Assembly (NCBI RefSeq): GCF_026015985.1
Contig: NZ_CP110389.1
Coordinates: forward strand, 2,512,001-2,576,000
Source of the DNA: Rhodopseudomonas sp. P2A-2r
GTDB lineage: Bacteria > Pseudomonadota > Alphaproteobacteria > Rhizobiales > Xanthobacteraceae
Reading direction: 5' to 3'
Length of the DNA: 64,000 nucleotides
This document shows positions 33,825 through 42,232 of the stretch, in pieces. The translations under genes and the position numbers were made by a program. Within the stretch, counting starts at the first letter, position 1; each line of letters begins with the position of its first letter. Under the pieces are notes generated by a model. That model ran no database searches, was not told where the DNA came from, and worked only from the letters and a program-made list of their open reading frames with translations.

Positions 33825-33937
33825 GTGGGGTGGGCAAAGCCTCGGCGGCGCAAGCGCGGCGAGGCGTGCCCGCCACAGCGGTTCAATGATCGCGCGACGA
33901 TGGTGGGCGCGGCGCAACGCGCCTTTGCCCACCCTAC
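33825..33937. repeat. Dispersed inverted repeat, family B, copy 2
   Basis: GTGGGGTGGGCAAAG at the left and CTTTGCCCACCCTAC at the right, the same ends as the copy at 5099-5197, with internal palindromes such as CTCGGCGGC/GCGGCGAG. It starts four bases after the DUF6489-like stop codon. Confidence 0.8.
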
Positions 33938-34035
33938 GGCATCTCATTTTTGCCATTGCATATCCGCTACCGGAACAGGCACAATCCCCGTCAGAGCGCC
34001 GCAAAGGCGCCGGCATGGTTACGGGGAGGGACATC

Positions 34036-35583
34036 ATGGCGGACGCCGGCAAGAAGCTGTCCTCGATGGACGCGTCGTTTCTTTATCTCGAGACGCCGGA
34101 GATGCCGATGCACGTCGGCAGCATGGCGATCTTCCGGCTGCCCGAGGGCCACGCCGGCAGCTTCTTTGAAGAATTCAAGGCGATGATCGCGTCGCGCCTG
34201 CACCTCGCGCCGATCCTCAAGGCGCGGCTGGAAAAGACCCCGCTGGACATCGATCATCCTTCCTGGGTCGAGGACGACCAGTTCGATATCGACCGCCATA
34301 TCTTCCGCGGCACCCTGCCGGCGCCGCATGACCGCGCCACGCTGGAGCGCATCGTCGGCTGGATGCATGCCAAGCTGCTCAACCGCGCGCGACCGCTATG
34401 GGAGTTCTACGTCTTCGAGGGCATGAAGGACAACGAGGTCGGGCTGTATTCCAAGATGCACCACGCCTGCATCGACGGCGGCGCCGGCGCGGCGCTGACC
34501 AACATGATCTATGACGTGACGCCGGTGCCGCGCGAGGTGGAGAAGCCCGCGGCCCGCGCCAAGGCCGGGCCGGAGCCGCGCGATATCGCCGCCGGCCTGA
34601 TCGATTCCTACCGGCAGCTATGGCTGAATCCGTTCGATAGCGCCGCTGCCAAGGGCATCGAACTGCCGCGCAGCGGCAAGAGCGACCTCGGCTCGATCCT
34701 GTTCGACAACGCCATGTTCCAGATCGAGAGCGCGGTGAAGTTTGCCGGCGCCCTTCCTACCATGCTGAAGAGCGTGGCCGATGTCGTCGGTAAGGTGGCC
34801 GATCCCAAGTCGCGCGACAGCCTCACCAGCATGGTGTCGCCGTCCACCGTGCTCAACAAGGCGATCTCGTCGGAGCGCAGCTTTGCCGGGGTCTCGGTGT
34901 CGCTGTCGGCGGCCAAGGCGCTGGCCAAGCAGGCCGGCGGCAAGCTCAACGATGTGGTGCTGGCGCTGTCATCGGGCGTGGTCCGGCGCTATCTCAAGGA
35001 GCGCGGGGAGTTGCCGGCGAAATCCATGACCGCTGCGGTGCCGATCTCGCTGCGCGAGGAGGGCAATACCGAAGCCAACAACCAGGTGTTCGGCATGATC
35101 TGCGCCATCGCCAGCGATATCGCCGATCCCAAGGCGCGGCTGGAAGCGATCATCGCGCAATCGACCAAGTCGAAGGAAATGTCGCACCCGCTGCGGGCGC
35201 TGATGCCGCAGGTGTCGAACGTCTCGATGCTCGGCGCGCCGATCGTGGTGCAGATCCTGGCGCTGCTCTACAGCCGCTCCAGCCTGTCCGACGTGCTGCC
35301 GCCCGCGGCCAACATCACGGTGTCCAACGTGCCCGGCCCGCGGCAGACGCTGTATGCGGCCGGCGCCGAGCTGCTGCACATCTTCCCGGTGTCGATCGCC
35401 ACCCATGGCCTGGCGCTGAACATCACCGTGCAGAGCTATCGCGACCAGCTCGATTTCGGTTTCATCGCCGGGGCCAATATCATCCCCCATGTCCAGGTGT
35501 TGGCCGACATGCTGCCGCAGGAGTTCGCCGAGCTGCAGGCGGCGTTCGCGCCGCCCGGCAATCTGCAAAGCGCTGCCAGTTGA
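34036..35583 (+). CDS. Wax ester synthase/diacylglycerol acyltransferase (WS/DGAT) family protein
   Basis: 515 residues. LSSMDASFLYLETPEMPMHVGSMAIF is the standard N-terminus, the catalytic motif appears as HHACIDGGAG (about residue 142; consensus HHxxxDG), and the C-terminal domain has LNDVVLALSSGVVRRYL, ISLREEGNTEANNQV and NITVSNVPGPRQTLY. These enzymes esterify acyl-CoA with diacylglycerol or a fatty alcohol to make neutral storage lipids. GGGGAGGG before ATG 34036 decides the start within a frame open from 33751. The next gene, an epoxide hydrolase, begins 15 bp later. Confidence 0.93.
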   Translation: MADAGKKLSSMDASFLYLETPEMPMHVGSMAIFRLPEGHAGSFFEEFKAMIASRLHLAPILKARLEKTPLDIDHPSWVEDDQFDIDRHIFRGTLPAPHDRATLERIVGWMHAKLLNRARPLWEFYVFEGMKDNEVGLYSKMHHACIDGGAGAALTNMIYDVTPVPREVEKPAARAKAGPEPRDIAAGLIDSYRQLWLNPFDSAAAKGIELPRSGKSDLGSILFDNAMFQIESAVKFAGALPTMLKSVADVVGKVADPKSRDSLTSMVSPSTVLNKAISSERSFAGVSVSLSAAKALAKQAGGKLNDVVLALSSGVVRRYLKERGELPAKSMTAAVPISLREEGNTEANNQVFGMICAIASDIADPKARLEAIIAQSTKSKEMSHPLRALMPQVSNVSMLGAPIVVQILALLYSRSSLSDVLPPAANITVSNVPGPRQTLYAAGAELLHIFPVSIATHGLALNITVQSYRDQLDFGFIAGANIIPHVQVLADMLPQEFAELQAAFAPPGNLQSAAS

Positions 35584-35597
35584 GCTCAGGAGCAACC

Positions 35598-36593
35598 ATG
35601 ACCGAGATGCCGCCGTTGCAGTTCGCCGAGGTCAACGGCATCCGCATGGGCTTCTACGAGGCGGGTCCGAAGACCGATACGCCGCCGATGGTCCTGTGCC
35701 ACGGCTGGCCGGAGCTGGCATTCTCGTGGCGGCACCAGATCAAGGCGCTCTCCGAAGCCGGCATCCGCGTCATCGCGCCGGACCAGCGCGGCTATGGCGC
35801 CACCGATCGGCCTGAGAAAGTTGAGGATTATGACCTCGAGCATCTCACTGGCGATCTGGTCGGGTTGCTCGATCACCTGAAGATCGACAAGGCAATTTTT
35901 GTCGGCCATGACTGGGGCGGCTTCGTCATCTGGCAGATGCCGCTGCGCCATATCGACCGCGTCGCCGGCGTGGTCGGCATCAACACGCCGCACACGCCGC
36001 GGGCGCCGGTCGATCCGCTGCAGATTTATCGCAAGCGCTTCGGCGACCAGATGTACATCGTTCAGTTCCAGGATCCCGCCCGCGAGCCCGACCGCATCTT
36101 CGGCAGCCGCGTCGAGCAGACGTTCGACGCCTTCATGCGCAAGCCGATGCCGCGCAAGGAAATGGCCATGGCGGAAGGCCCATCGGCCGGGATCGGCGCT
36201 TCGCCCAAGACCAATCTGGCGTTTCCGCAAATGATCGCGGCGTATGACGCCGCAAAGGACCCGCGCCCGCAAATCCTGTCGCCGGAGGAGAAGAAGGTGT
36301 TCGTCGACACCTTCACCCGGACCGGCTTCACCGGCGGCATCAACTGGTATCGCAACATGACCCGCAACTGGGAGCGCTGCGAAGGCCTGGACCACACCGT
36401 GCGCGTCCCCGCGCTGATGATCATGGCCGAGAACGATGCGGTGCTGCCGCCGTCGGCCGCCGACGGCATGGAGAAGATCGTGCCGGATCTGGAGAAATAC
36501 CTGGTGAAGGATAGCGGCCACTGGACCCAGCAGGAACAGCCGGACGAGGTGAGCGCCAAGCTGATCGAATGGCGAAGGAAGAGGTTCGGGTGA
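35598..36593 (+). CDS. Alpha/beta hydrolase, epoxide hydrolase type
   Basis: 331 residues. The oxyanion-hole motif HGWPE, DQRGYGATDRP, the nucleophile in FVGHDWGGFV (Asp, about residue 105, as in epoxide hydrolases and dehalogenases rather than Ser), the acid in ENDAVLPP and the catalytic His in DSGHWTQQEQP are all visible. The cap domain has the expected length. It would open an epoxide to a diol. AGGAG before ATG 35598 sets the start. It lies between WS/DGAT and a P450 that could make epoxides from unsaturated fatty acids. Confidence 0.9.
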   Translation: MTEMPPLQFAEVNGIRMGFYEAGPKTDTPPMVLCHGWPELAFSWRHQIKALSEAGIRVIAPDQRGYGATDRPEKVEDYDLEHLTGDLVGLLDHLKIDKAIFVGHDWGGFVIWQMPLRHIDRVAGVVGINTPHTPRAPVDPLQIYRKRFGDQMYIVQFQDPAREPDRIFGSRVEQTFDAFMRKPMPRKEMAMAEGPSAGIGASPKTNLAFPQMIAAYDAAKDPRPQILSPEEKKVFVDTFTRTGFTGGINWYRNMTRNWERCEGLDHTVRVPALMIMAENDAVLPPSAADGMEKIVPDLEKYLVKDSGHWTQQEQPDEVSAKLIEWRRKRFG

Positions 36594-36596
36594 CCC

Positions 36597-36678
36597 GTAG
36601 GATGGGTAGAGCGTAGCGAAACCCATCAATTCAATTCTCGCAATGATGGGTTTCGCGAAGGCGCTCTACCCATCCTAC
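36597..36678. repeat. Dispersed inverted repeat, family C
   Basis: GTAGGATGGGTAGAGCG at the left and CGCTCTACCCATCCTAC at the right, with an inner pair CGAAACCCATCA/TGATGGGTTTCG. The ends resemble family B in plan (GTAGGxTGGG) but differ in sequence. It fills the gap between the epoxide hydrolase and P450 genes, so it is likely transcribed. Confidence 0.8.
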
Positions 36679-36698
36679 GAAACAGGAAGTGTTGTGAG

Positions 36699-39600
36699 AT
36701 GCCCTCCACCAACAAGCTTGCTCCGATCCCGCATCCGCCGAAGAAGCCGGTGGTCGGCAACATGCTGTCGCTGGATTCAGCGGCGCCGGTGCAGCATCTG
36801 GCACGGCTGACCAAGGAGCTTGGGCCGATCTTCTGGCTCGACATGATGGGCGCGCCCATTGTCATCGTCTCCGGTCACGATCTGGTCGAAGAGCTGAGCG
36901 ACGAGAAGCGCTTCGACAAGGCGGTGCGCGGCGCGCTCCGCAGGGTGCGCGCGGTCGGTGGCGACGGGCTATTCACCGCCGATACCAAAGAGCCGAACTG
37001 GAGCAAGGCGCACAACATCCTGCTGACGCCGTTCGGCAACCGCGCCATGCAGTCCTATCACCCCAGCATGGTGGATATCGCCGAGCAGCTGGTCAAGAAA
37101 TGGGAGCGGCTCAACGCCGACGAGGAGATCGACGTGGTCCACGACATGACCGCGCTGACACTCGACACCATCGGCCTGTGCGGCTTCGACTATCGCTTCA
37201 ACTCGTTCTATCGCCGCGACTACCATCCGTTCGTGGAGTCGCTGGTGCGCTCGCTCGAGACCATCATGATGACCCGCGGCCTGCCGCTGGAGGGACTGTG
37301 GCTGAAGAAGCGCCGCGCCACGCTGGCGCTGGACGTCGCCTTCATGAATTCCATGGTCGACGAGATCATCGCCGAACGTCGCAAGAATGCCGAGGCTGCC
37401 GAGGGCAAGAAGGACATGCTCGGCGCCATGATGACCGGCGTCGATCGCACCACCGGCGAGCAGCTCGACGACGTCAACATCCGCTACCAGATCAACACGT
37501 TTTTGATCGCCGGCCACGAGACCACCTCTGGTCTGCTGTCCTGCGCCATTTACGCGCTGCTGAAGAACCCGGAAGTCCTGAAGAAGGCCTATGAGGAAGT
37601 CGACCGCGTGCTCGGGCCGGATACGGCGGCGAAGCCGACCTATAGCCAGGTCACGCAGCTCACTTACATCACCCAGATTCTCAAGGAAGTGCTGCGGCTG
37701 TGGCCGCCGGCGCCGGCCTATGGCATCGCCCCGCTCAAGGACGAGACCATCGGCGGCAAGTACAATTTGAGGAAGGGCACCTTCGTCACCGTGCTGGTGC
37801 TGGCGCTGCACCGCGACCCGTCGGTGTGGGGGCCAAATCCCGACGCCTTCGATCCGGAGAATTTTTCCCGTGAGGCGGAGGCCAAGCGGCCAGTCAATGC
37901 CTGGAAGCCGTTCGGCAACGGTCAGCGCGCCTGCATCGGCCGCGGCTTTGCCATGCACGAGGCCGCGCTGGCGCTGGGCATGATCCTGCAGCGGTTCCGG
38001 CTGATCGATCACAAGCGCTACCAGATGGCGCTGAAGGAGACGCTGACCATCAAGCCCGACGGTTTCAAGATCAAGGTGCGGCCCCGCGTCGAGCACGAAC
38101 GCGGCGCTTATGCGGGGCAAGCGGCAACCGTGGCTTCTGCGCCGGTGGCGCCGACCGCGCCGGTCCGCGCGCGCCCGGCGCACAACACGCCGCTGCTGGT
38201 GCTGTACGGCTCCAATCTCGGCACCGCCGAGGAACTGGCCAGCCGGGTTGCCGATCTCGCCGGGGTCAACGGCTTCGCCACCGCGCTGGCGCCGCTGGAT
38301 GATTTCGTCGGCCGGCTGCCGGAGCAGGGCGGCGTGCTGATCTTCTGCGCCTCCTACAACGGTGCGCCGCCGGACAACGCCACCGAATTCGTGGCGTGGC
38401 TCGGCGGCGACCTGCCGAAGGACGCCTTCGCCAAGGTGCGCTACGCGGTGTTCGGTTGCGGCAACAGCGACTGGAACGCCACGTACCAGTCGATCCCGCG
38501 CTTCATCGACGAGCAGTTGACGGCGCACGGTGCGCGCAACGCCTACGTCCGCGGCGAGGGCGACGCCCGCGACGATCTGGAGGGCCAGTTCGAATCCTGG
38601 TTCGCGAAATTGCGGCCACTGGCGGTGAAGGAATTCGGCCTCGACGCCAGTTTCGACCGCAGCGCCGACGATGCGCCGCTGTATGCCATCGAACCGGTGG
38701 CACCGGGCGCCGTCAATGCGGTGGTGGCGCTGGGCGGCGTCGCGGCCATGAAGGTGACGGTCAACGGCGAGTTGCAGAACCTGACCGAACCGAACGCATC
38801 GTCGCGCTCGACGCGGCACATCGAGGTGCAACTGCCCGCGGGCGCCAGCTACCGCGTCGGCGATCATCTCAGCGTGGTGCCATCGAACGATCCGGTGCTG
38901 GTCGATGCGGTGGCGCGGCGTTTCGGCTTCCTGCCGGCCGACCAGATCCGGCTTCAGGTGGCCAAAGGTCGCCGCGCGCAGTTGCCGGTGGGCGATGCCG
39001 TTTCGGTCGGCCGCCTGCTCACCGAGTTCGTCGAACTGCAGCAGGTCGCGACCCGAAAGCAGATCCAGGTTATGGCAGAGCACACCCGCTGCCCGATGAC
39101 CAAACCGAAGCTGCTGGCCTATGTCGGCGACGATGCCGCGGCGAGCGAGCGCTACCGCAGCGAAGTGCTGGGCAGGCGCAAGTCAGTCTACGACCTGCTC
39201 GAGGACCATCCGGCCTGTGAGTTGCCGTTCAACGCCTATCTGGAAATGCTGTCGCTGCTGGCGCCGCGCTACTATTCGATCTCATCGTCGCCGCGCATCG
39301 ATCCGTTGCGCTGCTGCATCACCGTCGCGGTGGTCGCCGGCGCTGCACAGTCCGGCCGCGGCCTCTACAAGGGCGTCTGTTCCAACTACCTGGCCGGCCG
39401 TCGCGCCGGCGACATTGTGCTGGGCACAGTGCGCGAGACCAAGGCCGGGTTCCGGCTGCCGGACGATCCCGCGGTGCCGATCATCATGATCGGGCCGGGG
39501 ACGGGTCTGGCGCCGTTCCGCGGTTTCCTGCAGGAGCGCGCGGCGCTCAAGGCCAAGGGCGCGACGCTGGGGCCGGCGCTGCTGTTCTTCGGCTGCCGCC

Positions 39601-39935
39601 ATCCCGATCAGGATTTTCTCTATCGGGAAGAACTTGAGCTGTTTGCCGCGGAGGGCATTTGCGAGTTGCTCGTGGCGTTTTCGCGCGGCGAGGGGCCGAA
39701 GACCTATGTGCAGCATCTGATCGCGGCGCAGCAGGGTCGCGTCTGGCAACTGATCGGGCAGGGCGCGATCACCTTTGTCTGCGGTGACGGTGGCAAGATG
39801 GAGCCGGACGTCAAGGCCACGCTGATGAAGATCTACCGGGAACGCGCCGGCGCCGATGCAGACGCTGCGGTGCGCTGGATCGACAATCTCGGCACCGGCA
39901 ATCGTTACGTGCTGGATGTCTGGGCCAGCGGATGA
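36699..39935 (+). CDS. Self-sufficient cytochrome P450/NADPH-P450 reductase fusion (CYP102 type)
   Basis: 1078 residues, close to Bacillus P450 BM3. The heme domain (about 1-475) begins IPHPPKKPVVGNMLSLDS and has the I-helix AGHETTSGLLS, the ExxR helix LKEVLRLWPPAP and the heme ligand in PFGNGQRACIGRGFA (Cys about 412). A linker leads to a flavodoxin FMN domain (LLVLYGSNLGTAEELASRVADLA, about 500-640), then FAD binding (RYYSISSSPRID) and NADPH binding (MIGPGTGLAPFRGFLQER, FFGCRHPDQDFLY). Such fusions hydroxylate or epoxidise fatty acids with NADPH and O2 without partner proteins. The last 31 bp overlap the convergent hydrolase gene. Confidence 0.96.
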   Translation: MPSTNKLAPIPHPPKKPVVGNMLSLDSAAPVQHLARLTKELGPIFWLDMMGAPIVIVSGHDLVEELSDEKRFDKAVRGALRRVRAVGGDGLFTADTKEPNWSKAHNILLTPFGNRAMQSYHPSMVDIAEQLVKKWERLNADEEIDVVHDMTALTLDTIGLCGFDYRFNSFYRRDYHPFVESLVRSLETIMMTRGLPLEGLWLKKRRATLALDVAFMNSMVDEIIAERRKNAEAAEGKKDMLGAMMTGVDRTTGEQLDDVNIRYQINTFLIAGHETTSGLLSCAIYALLKNPEVLKKAYEEVDRVLGPDTAAKPTYSQVTQLTYITQILKEVLRLWPPAPAYGIAPLKDETIGGKYNLRKGTFVTVLVLALHRDPSVWGPNPDAFDPENFSREAEAKRPVNAWKPFGNGQRACIGRGFAMHEAALALGMILQRFRLIDHKRYQMALKETLTIKPDGFKIKVRPRVEHERGAYAGQAATVASAPVAPTAPVRARPAHNTPLLVLYGSNLGTAEELASRVADLAGVNGFATALAPLDDFVGRLPEQGGVLIFCASYNGAPPDNATEFVAWLGGDLPKDAFAKVRYAVFGCGNSDWNATYQSIPRFIDEQLTAHGARNAYVRGEGDARDDLEGQFESWFAKLRPLAVKEFGLDASFDRSADDAPLYAIEPVAPGAVNAVVALGGVAAMKVTVNGELQNLTEPNASSRSTRHIEVQLPAGASYRVGDHLSVVPSNDPVLVDAVARRFGFLPADQIRLQVAKGRRAQLPVGDAVSVGRLLTEFVELQQVATRKQIQVMAEHTRCPMTKPKLLAYVGDDAAASERYRSEVLGRRKSVYDLLEDHPACELPFNAYLEMLSLLAPRYYSISSSPRIDPLRCCITVAVVAGAAQSGRGLYKGVCSNYLAGRRAGDIVLGTVRETKAGFRLPDDPAVPIIMIGPGTGLAPFRGFLQERAALKAKGATLGPALLFFGCRHPDQDFLYREELELFAAEGICELLVAFSRGEGPKTYVQHLIAAQQGRVWQLIGQGAITFVCGDGGKMEPDVKATLMKIYRERAGADADAAVRWIDNLGTGNRYVLDVWASG

Positions 39936-40894
39936 CGTTGCCGGCGCTCGGTTGCAGTCGTCCGCGTCGGCACAGCGACCTTGAGGGGCGATGCGGCGCG
40001 GGCATGACTGACGATGGCATTGACGATCTGCGGCCACATCGGCATCGGGATCGCGTGTCCCATGCCCTCGAGCATCAGCAGGTTGGCACCGGGGACGGCT
40101 GCGGCGGTGGCGCGGCCGGCTTCCGGTCTCACCACCGGATCGTTGCTGCCGTGGATCACCAGTGTCGGCGCCCGCACGCTGAGCAGTCGCTCGGTGCGGT
40201 CGCCGGAGGCGAGGATCGCGCGCAATTGCCGGCCGACACCGGCGGGGTTGAGGCCGCGGGCAAAGGTGCGTTCGGCGCGGTCGCGATCAAGCGCCTCCTC
40301 GGCCGGAAAGCTGCCATTGCGCAGAATCTTCCAGGTCCGGGCAAAGAGTTTCAGATAGGCGTCCTTGGTGGCCGGATGGCGCGCCAGCAGCAGCATCGAC
40401 GCCTCGCGGGTCGGCTGCGGCAGTTTCGGGTCGCCGGTGGAGGACATGATGGAGGTCAGCGAGCGCAGGCGGCGAGGATGGCTGATGGCGATTTCCTGCG
40501 CGATCATGCCGCCCATTGACGCGCCGACCACATGGGCAGCCTCGATGTCGAGCGCATCGAGCAGGCCGATCGTGTCGTCCGCCATGTCCCGCAACGTATA
40601 GGGCGCATCCAGCGGCGTGCCGAAAAACCGCAGCTTGAGCAGTTCTTTGATCGTAATGCGCTTGCTGCCGGACAGCTTGGTGGAATGGCCGATGTCGCGG
40701 TTGTCAAAACGAATGACTCGGAATCCGCATGCGGCCAGCGCCTTGCAGAAGTCATCGTCCCAGTGAATTAGCTGGGCGCCGAGTCCCATGATCATGACCA
40801 TCGGCTCGGCGTCATCCGCGCCGAACACGTCGAAGCAAAGCTCGATGCCATTGGCACGTACCATCTGCTGCGGTTGGTATGCGATGAAGGCCAC
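39905..40894 (-). CDS. Alpha/beta hydrolase (Ser nucleophile)
   Basis: 329 residues. MVMIMGLGAQLIHWDDDFCKALAACGFRVIRFDNRDIGHS, nucleophile elbow VVGASMGGMIAQ, acid in VIHGSNDPVV and His in LEGMGHAIPMPMWPQIVNAIV define a full catalytic triad. The last 40 or so residues are an Arg/Thr-rich tail that overlaps the P450 gene's 3' end on the opposite strand by 31 bp. It is probably an esterase or lipase-like enzyme; the substrate is unknown. Confidence 0.9.
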   Translation of the reverse strand: MAFIAYQPQQMVRANGIELCFDVFGADDAEPMVMIMGLGAQLIHWDDDFCKALAACGFRVIRFDNRDIGHSTKLSGSKRITIKELLKLRFFGTPLDAPYTLRDMADDTIGLLDALDIEAAHVVGASMGGMIAQEIAISHPRRLRSLTSIMSSTGDPKLPQPTREASMLLLARHPATKDAYLKLFARTWKILRNGSFPAEEALDRDRAERTFARGLNPAGVGRQLRAILASGDRTERLLSVRAPTLVIHGSNDPVVRPEAGRATAAAVPGANLLMLEGMGHAIPMPMWPQIVNAIVSHARAASPLKVAVPTRTTATERRQRHPLAQTSST

Positions 40895-41425
40895 GAAATT
40901 CTACCTCGGCTGTATTGCAGTCTTATGACATGGTTTTGCGCCTGGCAGAAGGCAGAACCGCGGCGGCGAGTGGCCCGGATTGCCGCAGGCTCGCTCGCCG
41001 TCGCCAGCAGGCGCGCCGTCTCCTTCGTCAACTGCACGCAACCGGACGCGCCGTGGTTACCGATATGTGAATGACGCTGCGGCTCGCCCGGTTTGCGCCG
41101 GCGAGACAGGCGAAGCCGCGCCTCTGCGGGAGCGCCCGCCGTGAAATTGGGCGGCGGCCTATCGTCGGTGCGCGTTATCCCAGCAGTCGACCGCACCGGG
41201 ACGACGGGCATCTTTTGTTCGCGTGCGACGCGGAGACGGAAGTGACCGTCGTACTTAAGAATGACTTAACGCGCGAAGATGCGATCGTTTTTGGCGCCGC
41301 GGCTGCGCTCGCCGGACAGGCGCCGCCGATCCCGTCGCCAGCCGGGGACGGCCGTGATCGTCGACGCCTGCCGCTACGGTAGGCAGAAACCGCCGCCCCG
41401 TTAGGCACATCACGGATTCGTGATA
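40895..41425. other. Gene-free stretch before the phasin gene
   Basis: About 530 bp with open frames on both strands (for example 41071-41382) but none with a ribosome site, domain or convincing composition. I see no repeat of the families found elsewhere and no RNA gene. It probably contains the promoters of the hydrolase (minus strand) and phasin (plus strand) genes. Confidence 0.5.
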
Positions 41426-41454
41426 TTGCGATGCAACATCGATATTGCAACGCA
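41426..41454 (+). promoter_or_regulatory. TGC-rich palindromes upstream of the phasin gene, possible PhaR site
   Basis: TTGC-GAT-GCAA (41426-41436) is a perfect palindrome, followed by TTGCAACGCA nine bases later. PhaR repressors of phasin genes are known to bind TGC-rich inverted repeats. The site is about 100 bp before the phasin start. The regulator itself is not in the window. Confidence 0.35.
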
Positions 41455-41537
41455 CCATTCACCATGTCATAAAGCTATCACCCGGTCCGAACGGACGGGA
41501 CGAGCCCATAGCTCACAACACGAGGATGGAGACGAAC

Positions 41538-42023
41538 ATGACCACCGAAACCAATTCAGCCTTCGACAGCGTCAAGCAGGCTTTCGCGCCGATGACCGAT
41601 GCGTTCAAGAATTTCCAGACCATGGAAGTCCCTGAAGCCACCCGTGACTTCGTCAAGCGCGCCGCCGGCACCGCCAAGGAGAAGGTCGGTGACATCTACG
41701 CCAATTCCGAGAAGGTGACCGCTGCGATCGAGACCGCCGTGACCAATTCGGTCAGCGAAGCCGCCAAGGTCAGCCGCAACATCCAGAGCGCGATGTATCA
41801 GGATATCGAATCCTTCTTCGCCGGCATCGACAAGCTCGCCTCCGCCAAGTCGCTCAACGAAGCGGTGCAGATCCAGACCGACCTCGTGCGTTCGCACGGC
41901 GAAGTGCTGGCTGCGCGCGCCAAGTCGTCGAGCGAATATCTCGGCAAGCTGGTGACCGAAGGCGCCAAGACCGCCCAGGAGAACATCTCCAAGGTCTCGA
42001 CCTACGCCACCAAGACCGCCTGA
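41538..42023 (+). CDS. Phasin family protein (polyhydroxyalkanoate granule coat)
   Basis: 161 residues, almost all amphipathic helix. SAFDSVKQAFAPMTDAFKNFQTMEVPEATRDFVKRAAGTAKEKVGDIYANSEKVTAAIETAVTNSVSEAAKVSRNIQ and FFAGIDKLASAKSLNEAVQIQTDLVRSHGEVLAARAKSSSEYLGKLVTEGAK match the Phasin_2 family. It coats PHA granules in the cytoplasm. GGAG six bases before ATG 41538 favours that start over ATG 41526. A strong terminator follows, so it is transcribed alone, and codon choice looks like a well-expressed gene. Confidence 0.95.
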   Translation: MTTETNSAFDSVKQAFAPMTDAFKNFQTMEVPEATRDFVKRAAGTAKEKVGDIYANSEKVTAAIETAVTNSVSEAAKVSRNIQSAMYQDIESFFAGIDKLASAKSLNEAVQIQTDLVRSHGEVLAARAKSSSEYLGKLVTEGAKTAQENISKVSTYATKTA

Positions 42024-42052
42024 TCATACGGCGATCCGGCCAACTGAAATTC

Positions 42053-42077
42053 AAAGGCCCGCGCAAGCGGGCCTTTT
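42053..42077 (+). terminator. Rho-independent terminator of the phasin gene
   Basis: AAAGGCCCGC pairs with GCGGGCCTTT around a GCAA tetraloop and is followed by T residues, 30 bp after the stop codon. Confidence 0.92.
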
Positions 42078-42090
42078 CGTTGCGTGCCGC

Positions 42091-42210
42091 GGCCGCAGAT
42101 CCGGGGCCCGTGCTTCCCAGTGAAATAAACGTGGGTTGCCGGATCTGCGCAGCAGCGTGAAGCCTAGCGATGCTTCGCATCGCCGGGCTGCAGCGCGTCC
42201 GGGACACGAG
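42091..42210. repeat. Dispersed palindromic repeat, family D, uninterrupted copy
   Basis: Two inverted arms, CGCAGATCCGGGGCCCGTGC... and ...GTTGCCGGATCTGCGCAGC... to GCGTCCGGGACACGAG, surround a short spacer. This copy shows what the site of the IS110 element looked like before insertion; 42098-42110 differs from the inferred target at one base. Confidence 0.8.
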
Positions 42211-42232
42211 AAGGTGCGACAGCGCTGCGCGG

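Noticed and set aside
36969..39083. 704-residue open frame antisense to the P450 fusion
   Set aside because: The plus-strand protein has all P450 and reductase motifs; the reverse frame is low-complexity shadow sequence.
41071..41382. 103-residue open frame before the phasin gene
   Set aside because: Arg/Pro-rich, no ribosome site or family pattern, and it overlaps the likely regulatory region.
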